The notes: generated from the letters alone by a model not told the origin. Numbered from the stretch's first letter, positions 33,350 to 43,057 are shown. The stretch: 64,000 bases of DNA from Atopomonas sediminilitoris (GCF_022601735.1 NZ_JAKUMM010000011.1:1-64000), one strand, 5' to 3'. Numbers and translations: made by a program.

Positions 33350-34562
33350 ACTTAGTTATAACCTCAGTAAACCCAAGGCATTTCATGTAAAGCGCATTAC
33401 CCATAGGAAACGCGTACCGCTTTATTTCACTGCGGGACGGCTGGCGAAATGCACTAAAGCGCTGCGATGAATTAACAGCCTTCACCGCAAGCTCGACAAT
33501 CTGCTGCGGCTGAAAAAAGCCCACCAAAAAGCCATTGCTCCCATCTTTAATCACTTCTCTGACCGGCGCAGTATCCGAACCAACAATCAAGCACCCGCTC
33601 GCCATCGCCTCCAATAGCGACCACGACAATACAAACGGATAAGTCAGATATACATGTACCGCCGACACCTGCAGCACTTTGCGATAGGTGTCGTAGGGCA
33701 CTTTGCCAAGAAAATGCACTCGCTCAAGATCGACGGGGTTCTCACGCAGCAACTTGACCCGCCAGTTAGGCGCATCCTTAGGTTTACTGCCATAACTCAC
33801 ACCGTCACCTCCAACGATCACCACCTGGCAGGTTGGGTGTTCTTTAAGCACCTGCGGTAGTGCTCGCATGAAAGTGTGGAAACCCCGATAGGGCTCTAGA
33901 TTGCGCGCCACGTAGGTAATGATCGGTTCGCCAGCCTTGAGCACTCGTCCGTTAGGGAGTGTCAGCGTGGCCTGCGGATCGGGGCCGAGACGGTCAGTAT
34001 CGATGCCTTCATGAATAATTTGGATTTTGTCGCGATAGGCCGCTGGGTGCAGGCTGTGTTGCCAATGTGTAGGGGTAATCCCTACATCGCAGTTCTCAAG
34101 GTTCAGAAGATGCAGTGCGTTCGCACTTCTAATGCGTGCGTAATCATCTATCGTCGGCGGAAACTCAGGGTCAAAGCCTAGGTCGGCCCCGTTGGCGTGA
34201 TAGTAATACTCGCAGAAGTGAATCAGCCGGGTGTTGGGGAAGGCGTCTTTGGCGTAGAGCGTTTCGCCCCAGCCGGGATGTGCGACGATGACATCCGGCT
34301 GGTAGCCCTTGGCTTTAAGGTCCAGCAACAGTCGTAGCACTTGCTGACCATGCAATACGGCATCTTCAAAGCTGCGTACATACGGGTGCGTTTTTGCACT
34401 AACACTACGATGCGGTTTATAGCGCAGCAGCTCAACACCAGGCAGGCCCGGCGAAGTATCTCGGCCAATGGCGAGCACGTTGTACTCCGGGTGTGCGGCC
34501 AAATGCGCAGCGATATGACGAAACTGCCCCGGAAAATTCTGGTGTATGAATAGCACCTTCAT
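33336..34562 (-). CDS. GT4-family glycosyltransferase in the type I secretion locus
   Basis: A 408-residue glycosyltransferase with two Rossmann-like halves. The N-terminal half begins MKVLFIHQNFPGQFRHIAAH; the C-terminal half has YVARNLEPYRGFHTFMRALP, VIVGGDGVSYG and the nucleotide-sugar loop LSWSLLEAMASGCLIVGSDT followed by APVREVI. ATG 34562 is used because the upstream in-frame codon is TTG and GGGAGG lies before it. It lies 26 bases after the HlyD gene on the same strand, so it belongs to the secretion operon. A gene of this type here suggests glycosylation of the RTX protein or of a surface polymer it binds; neither donor nor acceptor can be read. Confidence 0.85.
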   Translation of the reverse strand: MKVLFIHQNFPGQFRHIAAHLAAHPEYNVLAIGRDTSPGLPGVELLRYKPHRSVSAKTHPYVRSFEDAVLHGQQVLRLLLDLKAKGYQPDVIVAHPGWGETLYAKDAFPNTRLIHFCEYYYHANGADLGFDPEFPPTIDDYARIRSANALHLLNLENCDVGITPTHWQHSLHPAAYRDKIQIIHEGIDTDRLGPDPQATLTLPNGRVLKAGEPIITYVARNLEPYRGFHTFMRALPQVLKEHPTCQVVIVGGDGVSYGSKPKDAPNWRVKLLRENPVDLERVHFLGKVPYDTYRKVLQVSAVHVYLTYPFVLSWSLLEAMASGCLIVGSDTAPVREVIKDGSNGFLVGFFQPQQIVELAVKAVNSSQRFSAFRQPSRSEIKRYAFPMGNALYMKCLGFTEVITKSSML

Positions 34563-34588
34563 GTGCAACCGCCCCTCCCTGATGTGGC

Positions 34589-36004
34589 TTATCGCTCACC
34601 CAAACTTTCATCGGTGTACTCCTGAAGCGGGCTCAAGAAGTAATCGATCACTTTGCGTTTATCGGTTTTCACTTCTGCCCGCACGGCCATACCCGGCGAC
34701 AGGGCGATATCTTGACTACCCACGCGTAGGCTTTTTTCTTTGAGTTGTATGCGTGTGCTGTACACCAAGCCCAAACGTTCATCGTCGATGGCATCGTTGG
34801 AGATGCTTTGCACAGTGCCGTGCACAACGCCGTATTTGGTGAAAGTGAAGGTTTCGACTTTAATCTCCACTTCTTGCCCAGGGCGAACAAAGCCGATGTC
34901 TTTGTTTTCCAGCATGGCTTCTACTTCTACTGGCTCTTCGCTGGGCACAATCACCATCAGCGGTTGGGCCTCGGTAACGACCCCGCCGGGGGTATGAATA
35001 GCCAATTGCTGCACGGTGCCGGCCACTGGGGCGGTCAGGCGGGTAAGGCTGTTACGCCGTTTGGCTTTGTTGAGTTCTTGTTGGTAGGCGCTGATGCGCT
35101 GCTCGGCATCTTGTTGCAGGTCGAGCATGGCGCGGCGAGTTTGCGCCAGCACACCGGCGCGGCGGCGCTCGGCGGCTTTGCGGGCGGCGCTGAGCTCTTG
35201 CACGCGCACCCGCTGAATAGCCAGTTCACGCTCCTGAGTAAGGCGCTGCTGCTCTTTCTCTAGATAGGCGTGTTTGGCGATGTATTTTTTGTCCAGCAAT
35301 CGCTGGTAGTCCGCCGCTAACTGGCGGGCAATCGGTAAGGTTTCTTGCAGTGAGGCGACGTTGGTTTGCGCGGCGCGAATCTCGGCAACGCGCTGTTCGA
35401 TATCGGCATCCACTTCATCCAGCTGACTGGTGAGCTCCAGGTATTGCCCCTGCAGCCAGCGCTCGGCGGCCTGTTGCTGGGCTGCGCTGGCCTCTGGCAA
35501 GCGCTCGCTCAAGGACGCGGGAGGGCGGTTGTGCTGTATGGCTTCCAGCAACGCGCCGGCCCGCGCACGGTCGATGTGCGCGGCTAGCAAGTCACTGCTT
35601 AAGCGTTGTACATCAGCACTGGTCTGGCTGGCATCCAGCTCGACCAAGAGGTCGCCGGCCTGCACGTCTTGGCCGTCTTGTACGTGAATGGCACTGATCA
35701 CCGCCACTTCACTGGGCTGAATGACTTTGCTCTTACCGCTGGGGACGATTTTGCCGCTGGCGGTGGCTACCACATCCACTTCGCCAATACAGGCCCACAG
35801 CAACGCCAAAACGGCAAAGGCCATGATTACCCATTGGATGATGCGAGGTGCCGGGTGTACAGGTTTTTCTTGCAGGGCTAGCGCTGCGGGCAAGAAAGCC
35901 ACTTCGTCCTGCGCTCGCTTGGGTGGCTGCATGCTGTCTCGCTGCTGCCAAGCCATCTGCCAGGCTTGCCGATAACGCTTGAGCAAGTCGCGCTTGGCAC
36001 TCAT
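34589..36004 (-). CDS. HlyD-family membrane fusion protein of type I secretion
   Basis: A 471-residue periplasmic adaptor. One N-terminal span (IIQWVIMAFAVLALLWACIG, near residues 54-73) is followed by the biotinyl-lipoyl half (GKIVPSGKSKVIQPSEVAV), a long coiled coil (about 130-320, rich in E, Q, R and A) and the second lipoyl/beta-barrel part (LTAPVAGTVQQLAIHTPGGV). Its start overlaps the ABC gene stop by 4 bases (ATGA). It links the inner-membrane exporter to a TolC-like outer membrane channel; no TolC gene lies in the window, so a chromosomal TolC is probably shared. Confidence 0.92.
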   Translation of the reverse strand: MSAKRDLLKRYRQAWQMAWQQRDSMQPPKRAQDEVAFLPAALALQEKPVHPAPRIIQWVIMAFAVLALLWACIGEVDVVATASGKIVPSGKSKVIQPSEVAVISAIHVQDGQDVQAGDLLVELDASQTSADVQRLSSDLLAAHIDRARAGALLEAIQHNRPPASLSERLPEASAAQQQAAERWLQGQYLELTSQLDEVDADIEQRVAEIRAAQTNVASLQETLPIARQLAADYQRLLDKKYIAKHAYLEKEQQRLTQERELAIQRVRVQELSAARKAAERRRAGVLAQTRRAMLDLQQDAEQRISAYQQELNKAKRRNSLTRLTAPVAGTVQQLAIHTPGGVVTEAQPLMVIVPSEEPVEVEAMLENKDIGFVRPGQEVEIKVETFTFTKYGVVHGTVQSISNDAIDDERLGLVYSTRIQLKEKSLRVGSQDIALSPGMAVRAEVKTDKRKVIDYFLSPLQEYTDESLGER

Positions 36005-38163
36005 GCGGCACCGCCTTGCTGCAAGCGGTGCAGCCGTGAGTAGTGGCCGGCCTGATGGTTCAGCAGTTCAGCGTGATTGCCTTGTTCAACGATTTGCCCA
36101 CGGTCCATAACCAGAATGCGATTCGCGTCGCGCACGGCCGAGAGGCGGTGGGCAATGATGATCACGGTGCGACCCCGGCAGATGGCCTGCATGTTCTGCT
36201 GGATGATGCGCTCGGACTCGTAATCGAGCGCACTGGTGGCCTCATCAAAAATCAGGATGCGCGGGTTACCCATCAACGCTCGAGCAATGGCGATACGCTG
36301 CCGCTGCCCACCGGACAACGACGCGCCGTGCTCGCCCACAACCGTGTCGTAACCTTCCGGCAGTTCGACGATAAAGTCATGGGCGCCCGCCAGCTTGGCC
36401 ACCTGCATGACCTGCTCCAACGGTGCGCCGGGGTCGGTCAGCGCGATGTTCTCGCGAATACTGCGGTTAAACAGCATGTTGTCTTGCAGCACGACGCCAA
36501 TCTGCCGCCGCAGAGACGCCACATCGGCCAAGGCGAGGTCCATGCCATCTACCATGACCCGACCACGCTCAGGGGTATACAGGCGTTGCAGCAACCGCGT
36601 GAGGGTGCTTTTGCCAGAGCCGGAACGCCCCACTACGCCGATCACTTCCCCCGGTTTGATGTGCAATGAAATGCCCCGCAGCACTTCTGAACCATCCGGC
36701 CGGTAGCGAAAGTGCACCTGATCGAACTCAACCTCACCGCGCAGCGGCGGCAAGGCCGAGCGCGTGGCTTGGTTGAGTTCGGTGCGCGCATTAAGAATGT
36801 CGCCCAAGCGCTGAACCGAAACGCCTGTCTGTTGGAAGTTGGTCCACAGCTGCGCTAAACGCATGATCGGCTGCGAGACACGCCCGGCGAGCATATTGAA
36901 GGCAATCAGCTGCCCGACGGTTAAATCGCCGTCGATCACCAAGCGGGCGCCCAACCAGAGCGTGGCGACCGTCACCAATTTACCGACCAGACCAACGCTT
37001 TCATGCGCCACGGTGGACAGGGTTTGGGTTTTAAAACTGGCGGCGACATAACCGGCCAGCTGGTTGTCCCACTTGCGGTTAACCTGCGGCTCGACTGCCA
37101 TCGATTTGAGCGTATCGATACCGTTGACGGTCTCGACCAGAAAGGCCTGATTCTCCGCACCACGGTTAAAGCTCTCGTTCAAGCGGGCGCGCAATAGCGG
37201 CGTTATCAGCAACGAGATGACGAAATAGACCGGCAATGACAGCAGCACGACCAGTGTTAACCAACCGCTGTAAAAGAACATCACCGCGATAAACACCACG
37301 GAGAACAGCACATCCAACACTAAGGTAATGGCGTTGCCGGTAAGAAAACTGCGGATGTTTTCCAGCTCACGCACCCGCGCCACCGAATCGCCCACCCGGC
37401 GCGCCTGAAAGTACGCCAGCGGTAAGGTGATTAAGTGCCGAAACAGGCGCGAGCCCAACTCAACATCGATACGGCTGGCGGTGTGGGCAAACACATAACT
37501 GCGCAACCCCGAGAGCAGTGTTTCGAACACCATGATACCCAGCAGGCCGATGGCGATCACATCCAAGGTGGACAAGCCACGATGCACCAACACCTTGTCC
37601 ATCACCACCTGAAAGAACAGCGGTGTCAGCAAGGCGAAGATCTGCAACACAAACGATGCCACCAGTACTTCGCCAAGCAGCTTGCGGTATTTGACCACCG
37701 CAGGAATAAACCAGGTGAAGTCGAACTTGGCCAACTCCCCGGCCATCGACGCCTCGGAGCGCAACAGAATCAACTCCCCACTCCAACGTGCCGCCAAGGC
37801 CTCTTGGCTCAAAACCACCGGGCGCTGCTGTTCTGGGCAGTGAATCAGGGCGTTATCGCCATCCATACGGGCGATGATGAAGAAGCCGCCGTCATTATCG
37901 GCAGCAATAGCAGGCAAAGGGGTATGCGCAAGGCGGGAGAACTTAGACCGGCTGGCCTTAGCCTTGAGGCCAAGCTTTTTCGCAGCCAGCAGCAACTCAA
38001 CCTTAGAGAACGGCCGACCGTCTTCAGCGAACTCATGAACTAGCTGTTCCGGGGAAGCGGCCACGTTATGAAAACGGGCCAACATGACCAAGCAGGTCAA
38101 GCCGGAGTCGACGGCGTCACGCGTACTTTCTTCAGGACGTACACCGTCCACTGCTTCATCCAT
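36001..38163 (-). CDS. Type I secretion ABC exporter with C39-like domain
   Basis: A 720-residue HlyB-type exporter. Residues 1-130 form a C39-like domain in which the catalytic cysteine of the DCG motif is serine (DSG, S20), as expected for exporters that bind rather than cleave their substrate. Six membrane spans follow (about 160-430). The nucleotide-binding domain has Walker A GVVGRSGSGKST, signature LSGGQRQRIAIARAL, Walker B ILIFDEATSALD and the H-loop IIAHRLS. It powers export of the RTX protein whose gene lies 3.7 kb further downstream. It is the first gene of the secretion operon; no acyltransferase gene accompanies it. Confidence 0.93.
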   Translation of the reverse strand: MDEAVDGVRPEESTRDAVDSGLTCLVMLARFHNVAASPEQLVHEFAEDGRPFSKVELLLAAKKLGLKAKASRSKFSRLAHTPLPAIAADNDGGFFIIARMDGDNALIHCPEQQRPVVLSQEALAARWSGELILLRSEASMAGELAKFDFTWFIPAVVKYRKLLGEVLVASFVLQIFALLTPLFFQVVMDKVLVHRGLSTLDVIAIGLLGIMVFETLLSGLRSYVFAHTASRIDVELGSRLFRHLITLPLAYFQARRVGDSVARVRELENIRSFLTGNAITLVLDVLFSVVFIAVMFFYSGWLTLVVLLSLPVYFVISLLITPLLRARLNESFNRGAENQAFLVETVNGIDTLKSMAVEPQVNRKWDNQLAGYVAASFKTQTLSTVAHESVGLVGKLVTVATLWLGARLVIDGDLTVGQLIAFNMLAGRVSQPIMRLAQLWTNFQQTGVSVQRLGDILNARTELNQATRSALPPLRGEVEFDQVHFRYRPDGSEVLRGISLHIKPGEVIGVVGRSGSGKSTLTRLLQRLYTPERGRVMVDGMDLALADVASLRRQIGVVLQDNMLFNRSIRENIALTDPGAPLEQVMQVAKLAGAHDFIVELPEGYDTVVGEHGASLSGGQRQRIAIARALMGNPRILIFDEATSALDYESERIIQQNMQAICRGRTVIIIAHRLSAVRDANRILVMDRGQIVEQGNHAELLNHQAGHYSRLHRLQQGGAA

Positions 38164-38400
38164 GAAAACATGATCCCTAATCGGCGAGGCTCTAAATCAA
38201 GCCTTCTAGAAGTTTTGCGAATGAAAACAAACCGTCAGCAGTACGTCAATGATGGCACGACGACTTTTTGGCACATACTGATTAAGGCATCCGTAGAACA
38301 GACATGCGTTGCGCTCTTCAGCCAACTCCAGCCCGGTAAACGAAGATTTATCTACACCACTTACCGACGAAATCACCTTGCCTAAATGGTGCCCCTCAAA

Positions 38401-38420
38401 TACTGTTTATATATACAGTT
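38401..38420 (+). promoter_or_regulatory. LexA (SOS) box upstream of umuD
   Basis: CTGTTTATATATACAG (38403-38418) fits the gammaproteobacterial SOS consensus CTG-N10-CAG perfectly, with an AT-rich core. It lies 22 bases before the umuD start and should make umuDC DNA-damage inducible. Confidence 0.92.
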
Positions 38421-38439
38421 TTTTTTACTTGAGCCGCTT

Positions 38440-38877
38440 ATGAGCAACATCACTCTTGTACGCAGCCTGGAACCCTCCGGCGCGTTACTCCCCTACTTCA
38501 CCGCCCTAGTACCCGCTGGCTTCCCTAGCCCCGCACTGGATCACATGGAGCACAAACTGTCGCTCGATGAACTGCTCGATCTGCACGCCCCGCATATCTA
38601 CGTGGTGCGTGTCGCCGGGGACAGCATGACCGGCGTGGGGATTTTCGATGGCGATTACCTGATTGTCAGCCGTGGCTTAACCGCTAAGCCCGGTGACATT
38701 GTGGTTGCCTGCGTGAACGGTGAGGTGTTTGTAAAACGCCTGTGCAGCGAGCAAGGCCAGTGGCTACTGCGCTCAGAAAACCCGCGCTTTGCCCCGCGTT
38801 ACATCCTTGAAGGCGATGAGCTGCTGATCTGGGGTGTGGTCACCAACAGCCTACGCAATCATCGCCAACATGCCTGA
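38440..38877 (+). CDS. umuD: UmuD/RulA, error-prone repair protease-like subunit
   Basis: A 145-residue S24 peptidase-like protein from ATG 38440, just after the SOS box; an open frame from 38386 would run through that box and is rejected. It has the self-cleavage bond A26-G27 (VPAGFPSPA), nucleophile S62 in GDSMTGVGI and lysine K99 in EVFVKRL, so RecA-stimulated cleavage should work. UmuD' pairs with UmuC as polymerase V. The umuC start overlaps its stop, but umuC is split by an inserted element, so the subunit has no intact partner here. Confidence 0.93.
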   Translation: MSNITLVRSLEPSGALLPYFTALVPAGFPSPALDHMEHKLSLDELLDLHAPHIYVVRVAGDSMTGVGIFDGDYLIVSRGLTAKPGDIVVACVNGEVFVKRLCSEQGQWLLRSENPRFAPRYILEGDELLIWGVVTNSLRNHRQHA

Positions 38878-39109
38878 GCCTGTTTTCGCGCTGATCGACT
38901 GCAACAGCTTTTACGCCAGTTGCGAGCGAGTATTTCGCCCCGACTTATCCCGCACACCGATTGTGGTGCTGAGCAATAACGACGGTTGTGTGATTGCGCG
39001 TTCCGCCGAGGCCAAAGCTTGGGTGAAGATGGGCGCGCCTTTTCACGATCTGCGTCCCTTGCTTAAACGCCACGGAATTATCGCCTTCAGCAGTAACTAC
39101 GCCCTGTAT
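38870..39109 (+). pseudogene. umuC: umuC 5' fragment (codons 1-80)
   Basis: Reads MPEPVFALIDCNSFYASCER and ends IIAFSSNYALY, directly followed by a TAA provided by the inserted element. It contains the first catalytic aspartate (ALIDC) and the steric gate region of Y-family polymerases, but not the second catalytic block, which lies in the 3' fragment. It overlaps umuD by 8 bases. Precise removal of the insert would restore the gene in frame: ALY followed by GDMSERVM. Confidence 0.93.
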
Positions 39110-39167
39110 TAAGTTAGGTGGAATGCTTTTGAGCTAGGCTGAATCCGTTGACGCTCAGGGGGCGCCC

Positions 39168-40187
39168 ATGACCACCACCCCATTGCACAAGCAAGTGTTA
39201 AGTCGTTATTCCAGTGTACAAGCTTGGCTGGAGCTCTTGGGTAATCTGGGGCGTGCGCCGGCCACCCTTGACGCCTATGGCCGTGCCCTTGCGCATTACT
39301 TATTGCATTGCGAAGGGAGTGGGCTGAAACCCGAATCCGCGACATTCGAACAAGTCACGCTCTACATCCGTGAGCTGCTACCTGGCGCAAAGAGCGCGGT
39401 GGCGAATTCAACCTTGCACCAGCGGCTTACTGCTATCCGGTTGTGGTACGACCACCTCGTTTTTCAGGGTCTTTGCGAGCACAACCCCGTGCCCCGCGGA
39501 CAGCATGGTCGGCTGGCCCAAGTGCCTGGACATGGAGGGTTTGTCAGGGGCTTGCTCCCACGGCTGATTAAGTTGCCAGACATTCCCACCGATGAGCAGT
39601 GGCGACACTTTCTCAGTATTGCGGCCAGGTCGTCTATCCGTGATCGACTAATGCTGTCGTTGGCGTATTTCGGGGCTCTTCGCCGTGCCGAGTTGGTGGC
39701 CTTGCGTATTGAGGATTTAGACGTTGCACACCGACTGATCTCGGTGCGAGCGGAAACGACCAAAGGCAAACGCAGCCGCGTCGTGTGCTACAGCCCAGAC
39801 ATTGCACCTGTCTTGATAGAGCATCTACATGCTCTTCGCGGCGCTGGCTGGATGCGAGGTTCGTTGTTTCGATCAGCATCAGATCGTAATCGAGGCTCGC
39901 CACTGTCCCGTTGGGCGTGGAGTAAAACGGTTGAAGGGTGGGCCAAGGAAGCGAAACTATCGCACCTGAGCACTCATACCTTTCGCCACCTTCGGCTTAC
40001 CCATCTGGCCCGTGCGGGCTGGAAGCTCCATGAACTGACCACGTATGCTGGACATCGAGACCCCAAAACCACTTTGATTTACCTGCACCTATCTGGCGCG
40101 GATTTAACCGCAAAGATGGCGCACTCCGTCGGCAGTCTCGATGCTCGGATGTTCTGTGAACTCTTTGGGTCTGAGGCATTGCTATGA
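39168..40187 (+). CDS. Tyrosine recombinase, first gene of the umuC element
   Basis: A 339-residue XerC/D-like recombinase. The N-terminal SAM-like core-binding domain covers about 10-110. The catalytic domain has R172 (GALRRAEL), a lysine in TKGKRSR (199-201), H270xxR273 (THTFRHLRLTHLA), H296 (YAGHRDP) and nucleophile Y305 (LIYLHLSG), so the full active set is present. Its stop overlaps the start of the next recombinase by 4 bases (ATGA), which points to translational coupling and joint action, as for TnpA and TnpB of Tn554. It starts 58 bases inside the left end of the element. Confidence 0.9.
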   Translation: MTTTPLHKQVLSRYSSVQAWLELLGNLGRAPATLDAYGRALAHYLLHCEGSGLKPESATFEQVTLYIRELLPGAKSAVANSTLHQRLTAIRLWYDHLVFQGLCEHNPVPRGQHGRLAQVPGHGGFVRGLLPRLIKLPDIPTDEQWRHFLSIAARSSIRDRLMLSLAYFGALRRAELVALRIEDLDVAHRLISVRAETTKGKRSRVVCYSPDIAPVLIEHLHALRGAGWMRGSLFRSASDRNRGSPLSRWAWSKTVEGWAKEAKLSHLSTHTFRHLRLTHLARAGWKLHELTTYAGHRDPKTTLIYLHLSGADLTAKMAHSVGSLDARMFCELFGSEALL

Positions 40188-42349
40188 GCACCCCCTCAGT
40201 CACCCCTTATGTTCCGTTCGACGCGAGCAAGTACGTACGTCAGAGCGATCTATCGAAAATCGAGCTGAGCATACTTTCGAATCGCTCTCACCGTTCAGAC
40301 TGGGGCTACCTCCAATCAGAGATACCTGAGCTCATGAGGCCGCTAGCTGATATAGCGGCGCACAGCGGCGTTTCTCAGCGATTAGCCATTTCATCAGTGG
40401 CAGTCATTCTCTGGAATGTCAGCAAAACCGGTAAACCCTACTGGTGTTGGTCTGAGTCGCAGTGGTTGACCTTGCTCAGTAATCGAGCAGGATCACGACC
40501 ATATCTCGCTTCCGTTGCTTACCATCTCGGCGATTTTCGAACCCCGCAGCGTATCGCCAAATTCCGGCAGCCGGCGATATATGCTTCTTTTATCTTCGGC
40601 CATGCCGTGTTCAGACATGAGCACGTTCGCTTGAGCCAAGCGTTGAGATCGCTGGGCTACGCTGCTCGCCATCTTGAGCAGTTCCTTTCCAACGTGCTGG
40701 GTGCCTTGATGCTGGAAAACGGCGATCCGCGGTTGGAGACATTCACCGAGGAACTGCTACTGAAGGGCCAACAGCATCGAAGCGAAGGTGTCGCGAGATC
40801 GGTCGGAAAGGTATCTCACGGCCTCGCTGCCATGGGGATTTTGGCGAAACCTTTACGCATGCGAGGCTATACCTGTTGGCGGGCGAAAAGCATCGAAGGC
40901 ATCGATCCGACTTGGGCAATGTGGTGCCGTCGATGGCGAGACACTTCCACCTTGCGTCCACGCACACGTGAAAGCAATTACAGTTTTATCTTGAGGACCG
41001 GTGTCTGGCTAGCGCGCGAGCAATCAGGAATGGCGGCGCCTACCGATTGGAGCATGTCCACTTGCGCTGCATTTATTGCTGCCGTCGACCGGATGACGGT
41101 CGGTGAGTGGGCTTTGGAGTCAGCGAAGGGAACACAGCTAAAGGGGCTTGGTCAGCCTATCGCTGCCAACTCGAAGCGCGGCTTTCTACATGCCTTGCGA
41201 CGATTTTTTACAGACTTTGAACTCTGGGGATGGGGTCGTTTGAAGTTCAGCCCCCGGCATCACCTCGCCACCCCGCGATCCGTGACATTCAACTCGGGTA
41301 TCAACCCGCGGGTAATTGATGACTCGACCTGGCTCAAGCTGATTTGGGCGAGTCTAAATCTTGAGCGTAGTGATCTGCTTTCGGAGATTCACTATCCGCT
41401 GTCGATGGTTCAAGCCATTGCTGTAGTGTGGACGCACGCTGGTTTGCGCAGCAATGAAATCATGCGCTTGGATAAAAGATGCGCGCATCCTCAGACCAAT
41501 GATGTGGTACACGAGGATGGGACCATCGTTCCAGCAAAAACTTTATGCTATCTCGATATTCCTGCCAGCAAGACGTTCAAAGCTTTCGTCAAACCTGTAG
41601 CGGTGGTCGTGAAGGAGCGCATTGACGCCTGGCTGGAGGACAGGCCTGCTAACCAGGCCGCTTTGCTGGATGAGCGAACCGGGGAAAAAGTTAGCTACCT
41701 ATTTCAGTTTCGAGGCAAGCGCATAGGCTCCAGTGTCATTAATGGCACCATCATTCCAATGCTATGCGCCAAGGCGGGTGTGCCACTGGAGGACAGTCGC
41801 GGGCGAATCACCAGCCACCGGGGACGTGCCTCCGCAGTGACGGCGCTCGCCAGCGTCCCTCAGGGCATGTCGCTGATCGAGCTAATGCAGTGGTCGGGAC
41901 ATAGCTCGCCGAATTCGACTTTGCATTACATTCGAATTCGGCCTACCAAGCTGGCAGCATCCTTCGTTAAAGCCGATCAAATGGCCCATATGGTCTCCGT
42001 TTTGATCGATCATGACGTAATTGTTCGCCATTCAGATGCCCCCTACACCTTCTATGACTTGGGCGACTCGTATTGTTCAAATCCCTTCTGGAGCAGCTGC
42101 CCACATCGCATGGCCTGTGCGGGGTGTGACTTCAACTTGCCGAAAGCCAGCGCAAGGGCCCAAGCATTGGAAAGCAAATCGTCTATCGGACGGTACTTGG
42201 AGGCCGTGCCTTTAACTCCCGACGAGCGAGCCATTGCCGAGGGCGACTTGGAAAAGCTGGAGAGCCTCATTCGAAAGCTGGACAATGTGCCGGCTCTAGA
42301 CGGCAGGATGCCGAGGAGATCGATGAGAGAAAGAGGAGGCTATAAGTAG
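40184..42349 (+). CDS. Large tyrosine recombinase, second gene of the umuC element
   Basis: A 721-residue protein. The long N-terminal part (about 1-390) shows no domain that I recognise, apart from a core-binding-like helical region. The catalytic domain near 400-600 has HAGLRSNEIMRL (Arg), SHRGRASAVTAL (His/Arg block), MQWSGHSSPNSTLHYI (His and Tyr). The C-terminal extension holds a cysteine cluster (CSNPFWSSCPHRMACAGCDF) that could bind zinc. The size and two-gene arrangement are like TnpB of Tn554-type elements. It probably acts with the 339-residue recombinase to move the element. Confidence 0.85.
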   Translation: MSTPSVTPYVPFDASKYVRQSDLSKIELSILSNRSHRSDWGYLQSEIPELMRPLADIAAHSGVSQRLAISSVAVILWNVSKTGKPYWCWSESQWLTLLSNRAGSRPYLASVAYHLGDFRTPQRIAKFRQPAIYASFIFGHAVFRHEHVRLSQALRSLGYAARHLEQFLSNVLGALMLENGDPRLETFTEELLLKGQQHRSEGVARSVGKVSHGLAAMGILAKPLRMRGYTCWRAKSIEGIDPTWAMWCRRWRDTSTLRPRTRESNYSFILRTGVWLAREQSGMAAPTDWSMSTCAAFIAAVDRMTVGEWALESAKGTQLKGLGQPIAANSKRGFLHALRRFFTDFELWGWGRLKFSPRHHLATPRSVTFNSGINPRVIDDSTWLKLIWASLNLERSDLLSEIHYPLSMVQAIAVVWTHAGLRSNEIMRLDKRCAHPQTNDVVHEDGTIVPAKTLCYLDIPASKTFKAFVKPVAVVVKERIDAWLEDRPANQAALLDERTGEKVSYLFQFRGKRIGSSVINGTIIPMLCAKAGVPLEDSRGRITSHRGRASAVTALASVPQGMSLIELMQWSGHSSPNSTLHYIRIRPTKLAASFVKADQMAHMVSVLIDHDVIVRHSDAPYTFYDLGDSYCSNPFWSSCPHRMACAGCDFNLPKASARAQALESKSSIGRYLEAVPLTPDERAIAEGDLEKLESLIRKLDNVPALDGRMPRRSMRERGGYK

Positions 42350-42493
42350 AAAAGTTCTTAAGCGACTAGTGGCTCGCTAGACATACCTGTCGCGTTACTC
42401 CTAAGTTATGCGACACACTAGATTTTTCGGGGTTTTGCTGGGCTGCGGGTGTCGCAGGAGTGTGCCGCACGTAGATCGAAGTTAAACCTGATG

Positions 42494-43057
42494 CTAGGCC
42501 GGCTCATGCACTAGCCGGATGTCGATTTCTCTGTCGACATACTGCCACTCCACCGAGGCTCGGAGTTCGGCCAGAAGCCTGTTAAAGGCCGTCTCATCAG
42601 ACGGGGAATATTCGAACCAAGTCAAGAAGTCGAAGGGTTCGTTCTCGCCCAGGTCCCGACAATGGTGGAGGCGGCGGGCCACAGCAGGGAGATATTGGAG
42701 CCCGATGTGAATGTGACGGGACTGTTCCTCAAAAATCTTCCGGCGTTCGTCTTGAGACAGTCCCCACCATGAGGGGTTTTTCCGGATAGGGATCAGGGCG
42801 GCGCAGGTAGCCTCTGCTCGACCCAAGCTTGGCTGCTTCGCCACGAGACGATCCTTCTCTTCACGCACGACATAGCGCTCGTTACTCGTTATCCCGCGAA
42901 GGAGCCATTTGGTGCCCGGAGGCTGCGGCGAAACAGAGCCAGCGGCTACGTTGAGCCGTGGGATTCCAGGGAGAGGGGCTCCTGCCACGGCATTCATCGC
43001 AACAACGCGCCAAACCCCCGTTTCTCCACCAGCGAACGTAAATACTCGTGTATTCAT
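42494..43057 (-). CDS. cld: Lineage II chlorite dismutase (heme, short form)
   Basis: A 187-residue protein that follows the short-form chlorite dismutases closely: MNTRVFTFAGGETGVWRV, LLRGITSNERYV, ALIPIRKNPSWWGLSQDERR, GLQYLPAVARRLHHCRDLGE and FDFLTWFEYSP. Heme-site residues are in place: K93, W97/W98, proximal H115 and distal R128, corresponding to K92, W96/W97, H114 and R127 as I align the Nitrobacter enzyme. The reaction would be chlorite to chloride and O2 in the cytoplasm; there is no signal peptide. It is cargo in the umuC element, transcribed against the recombinases, 23 bases after the cupin gene. No chlorate or perchlorate reductase gene is nearby, so chlorite detoxification is more likely than respiration. 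Confidence 0.88.
   Translation of the reverse strand: MNTRVFTFAGGETGVWRVVAMNAVAGAPLPGIPRLNVAAGSVSPQPPGTKWLLRGITSNERYVVREEKDRLVAKQPSLGRAEATCAALIPIRKNPSWWGLSQDERRKIFEEQSRHIHIGLQYLPAVARRLHHCRDLGENEPFDFLTWFEYSPSDETAFNRLLAELRASVEWQYVDREIDIRLVHEPA

Noticed and set aside
42494..43057. Respiratory (per)chlorate island
   Set aside because: No chlorate or perchlorate reductase, cytochrome or molybdenum cofactor gene is near, so only detoxification is suggested.
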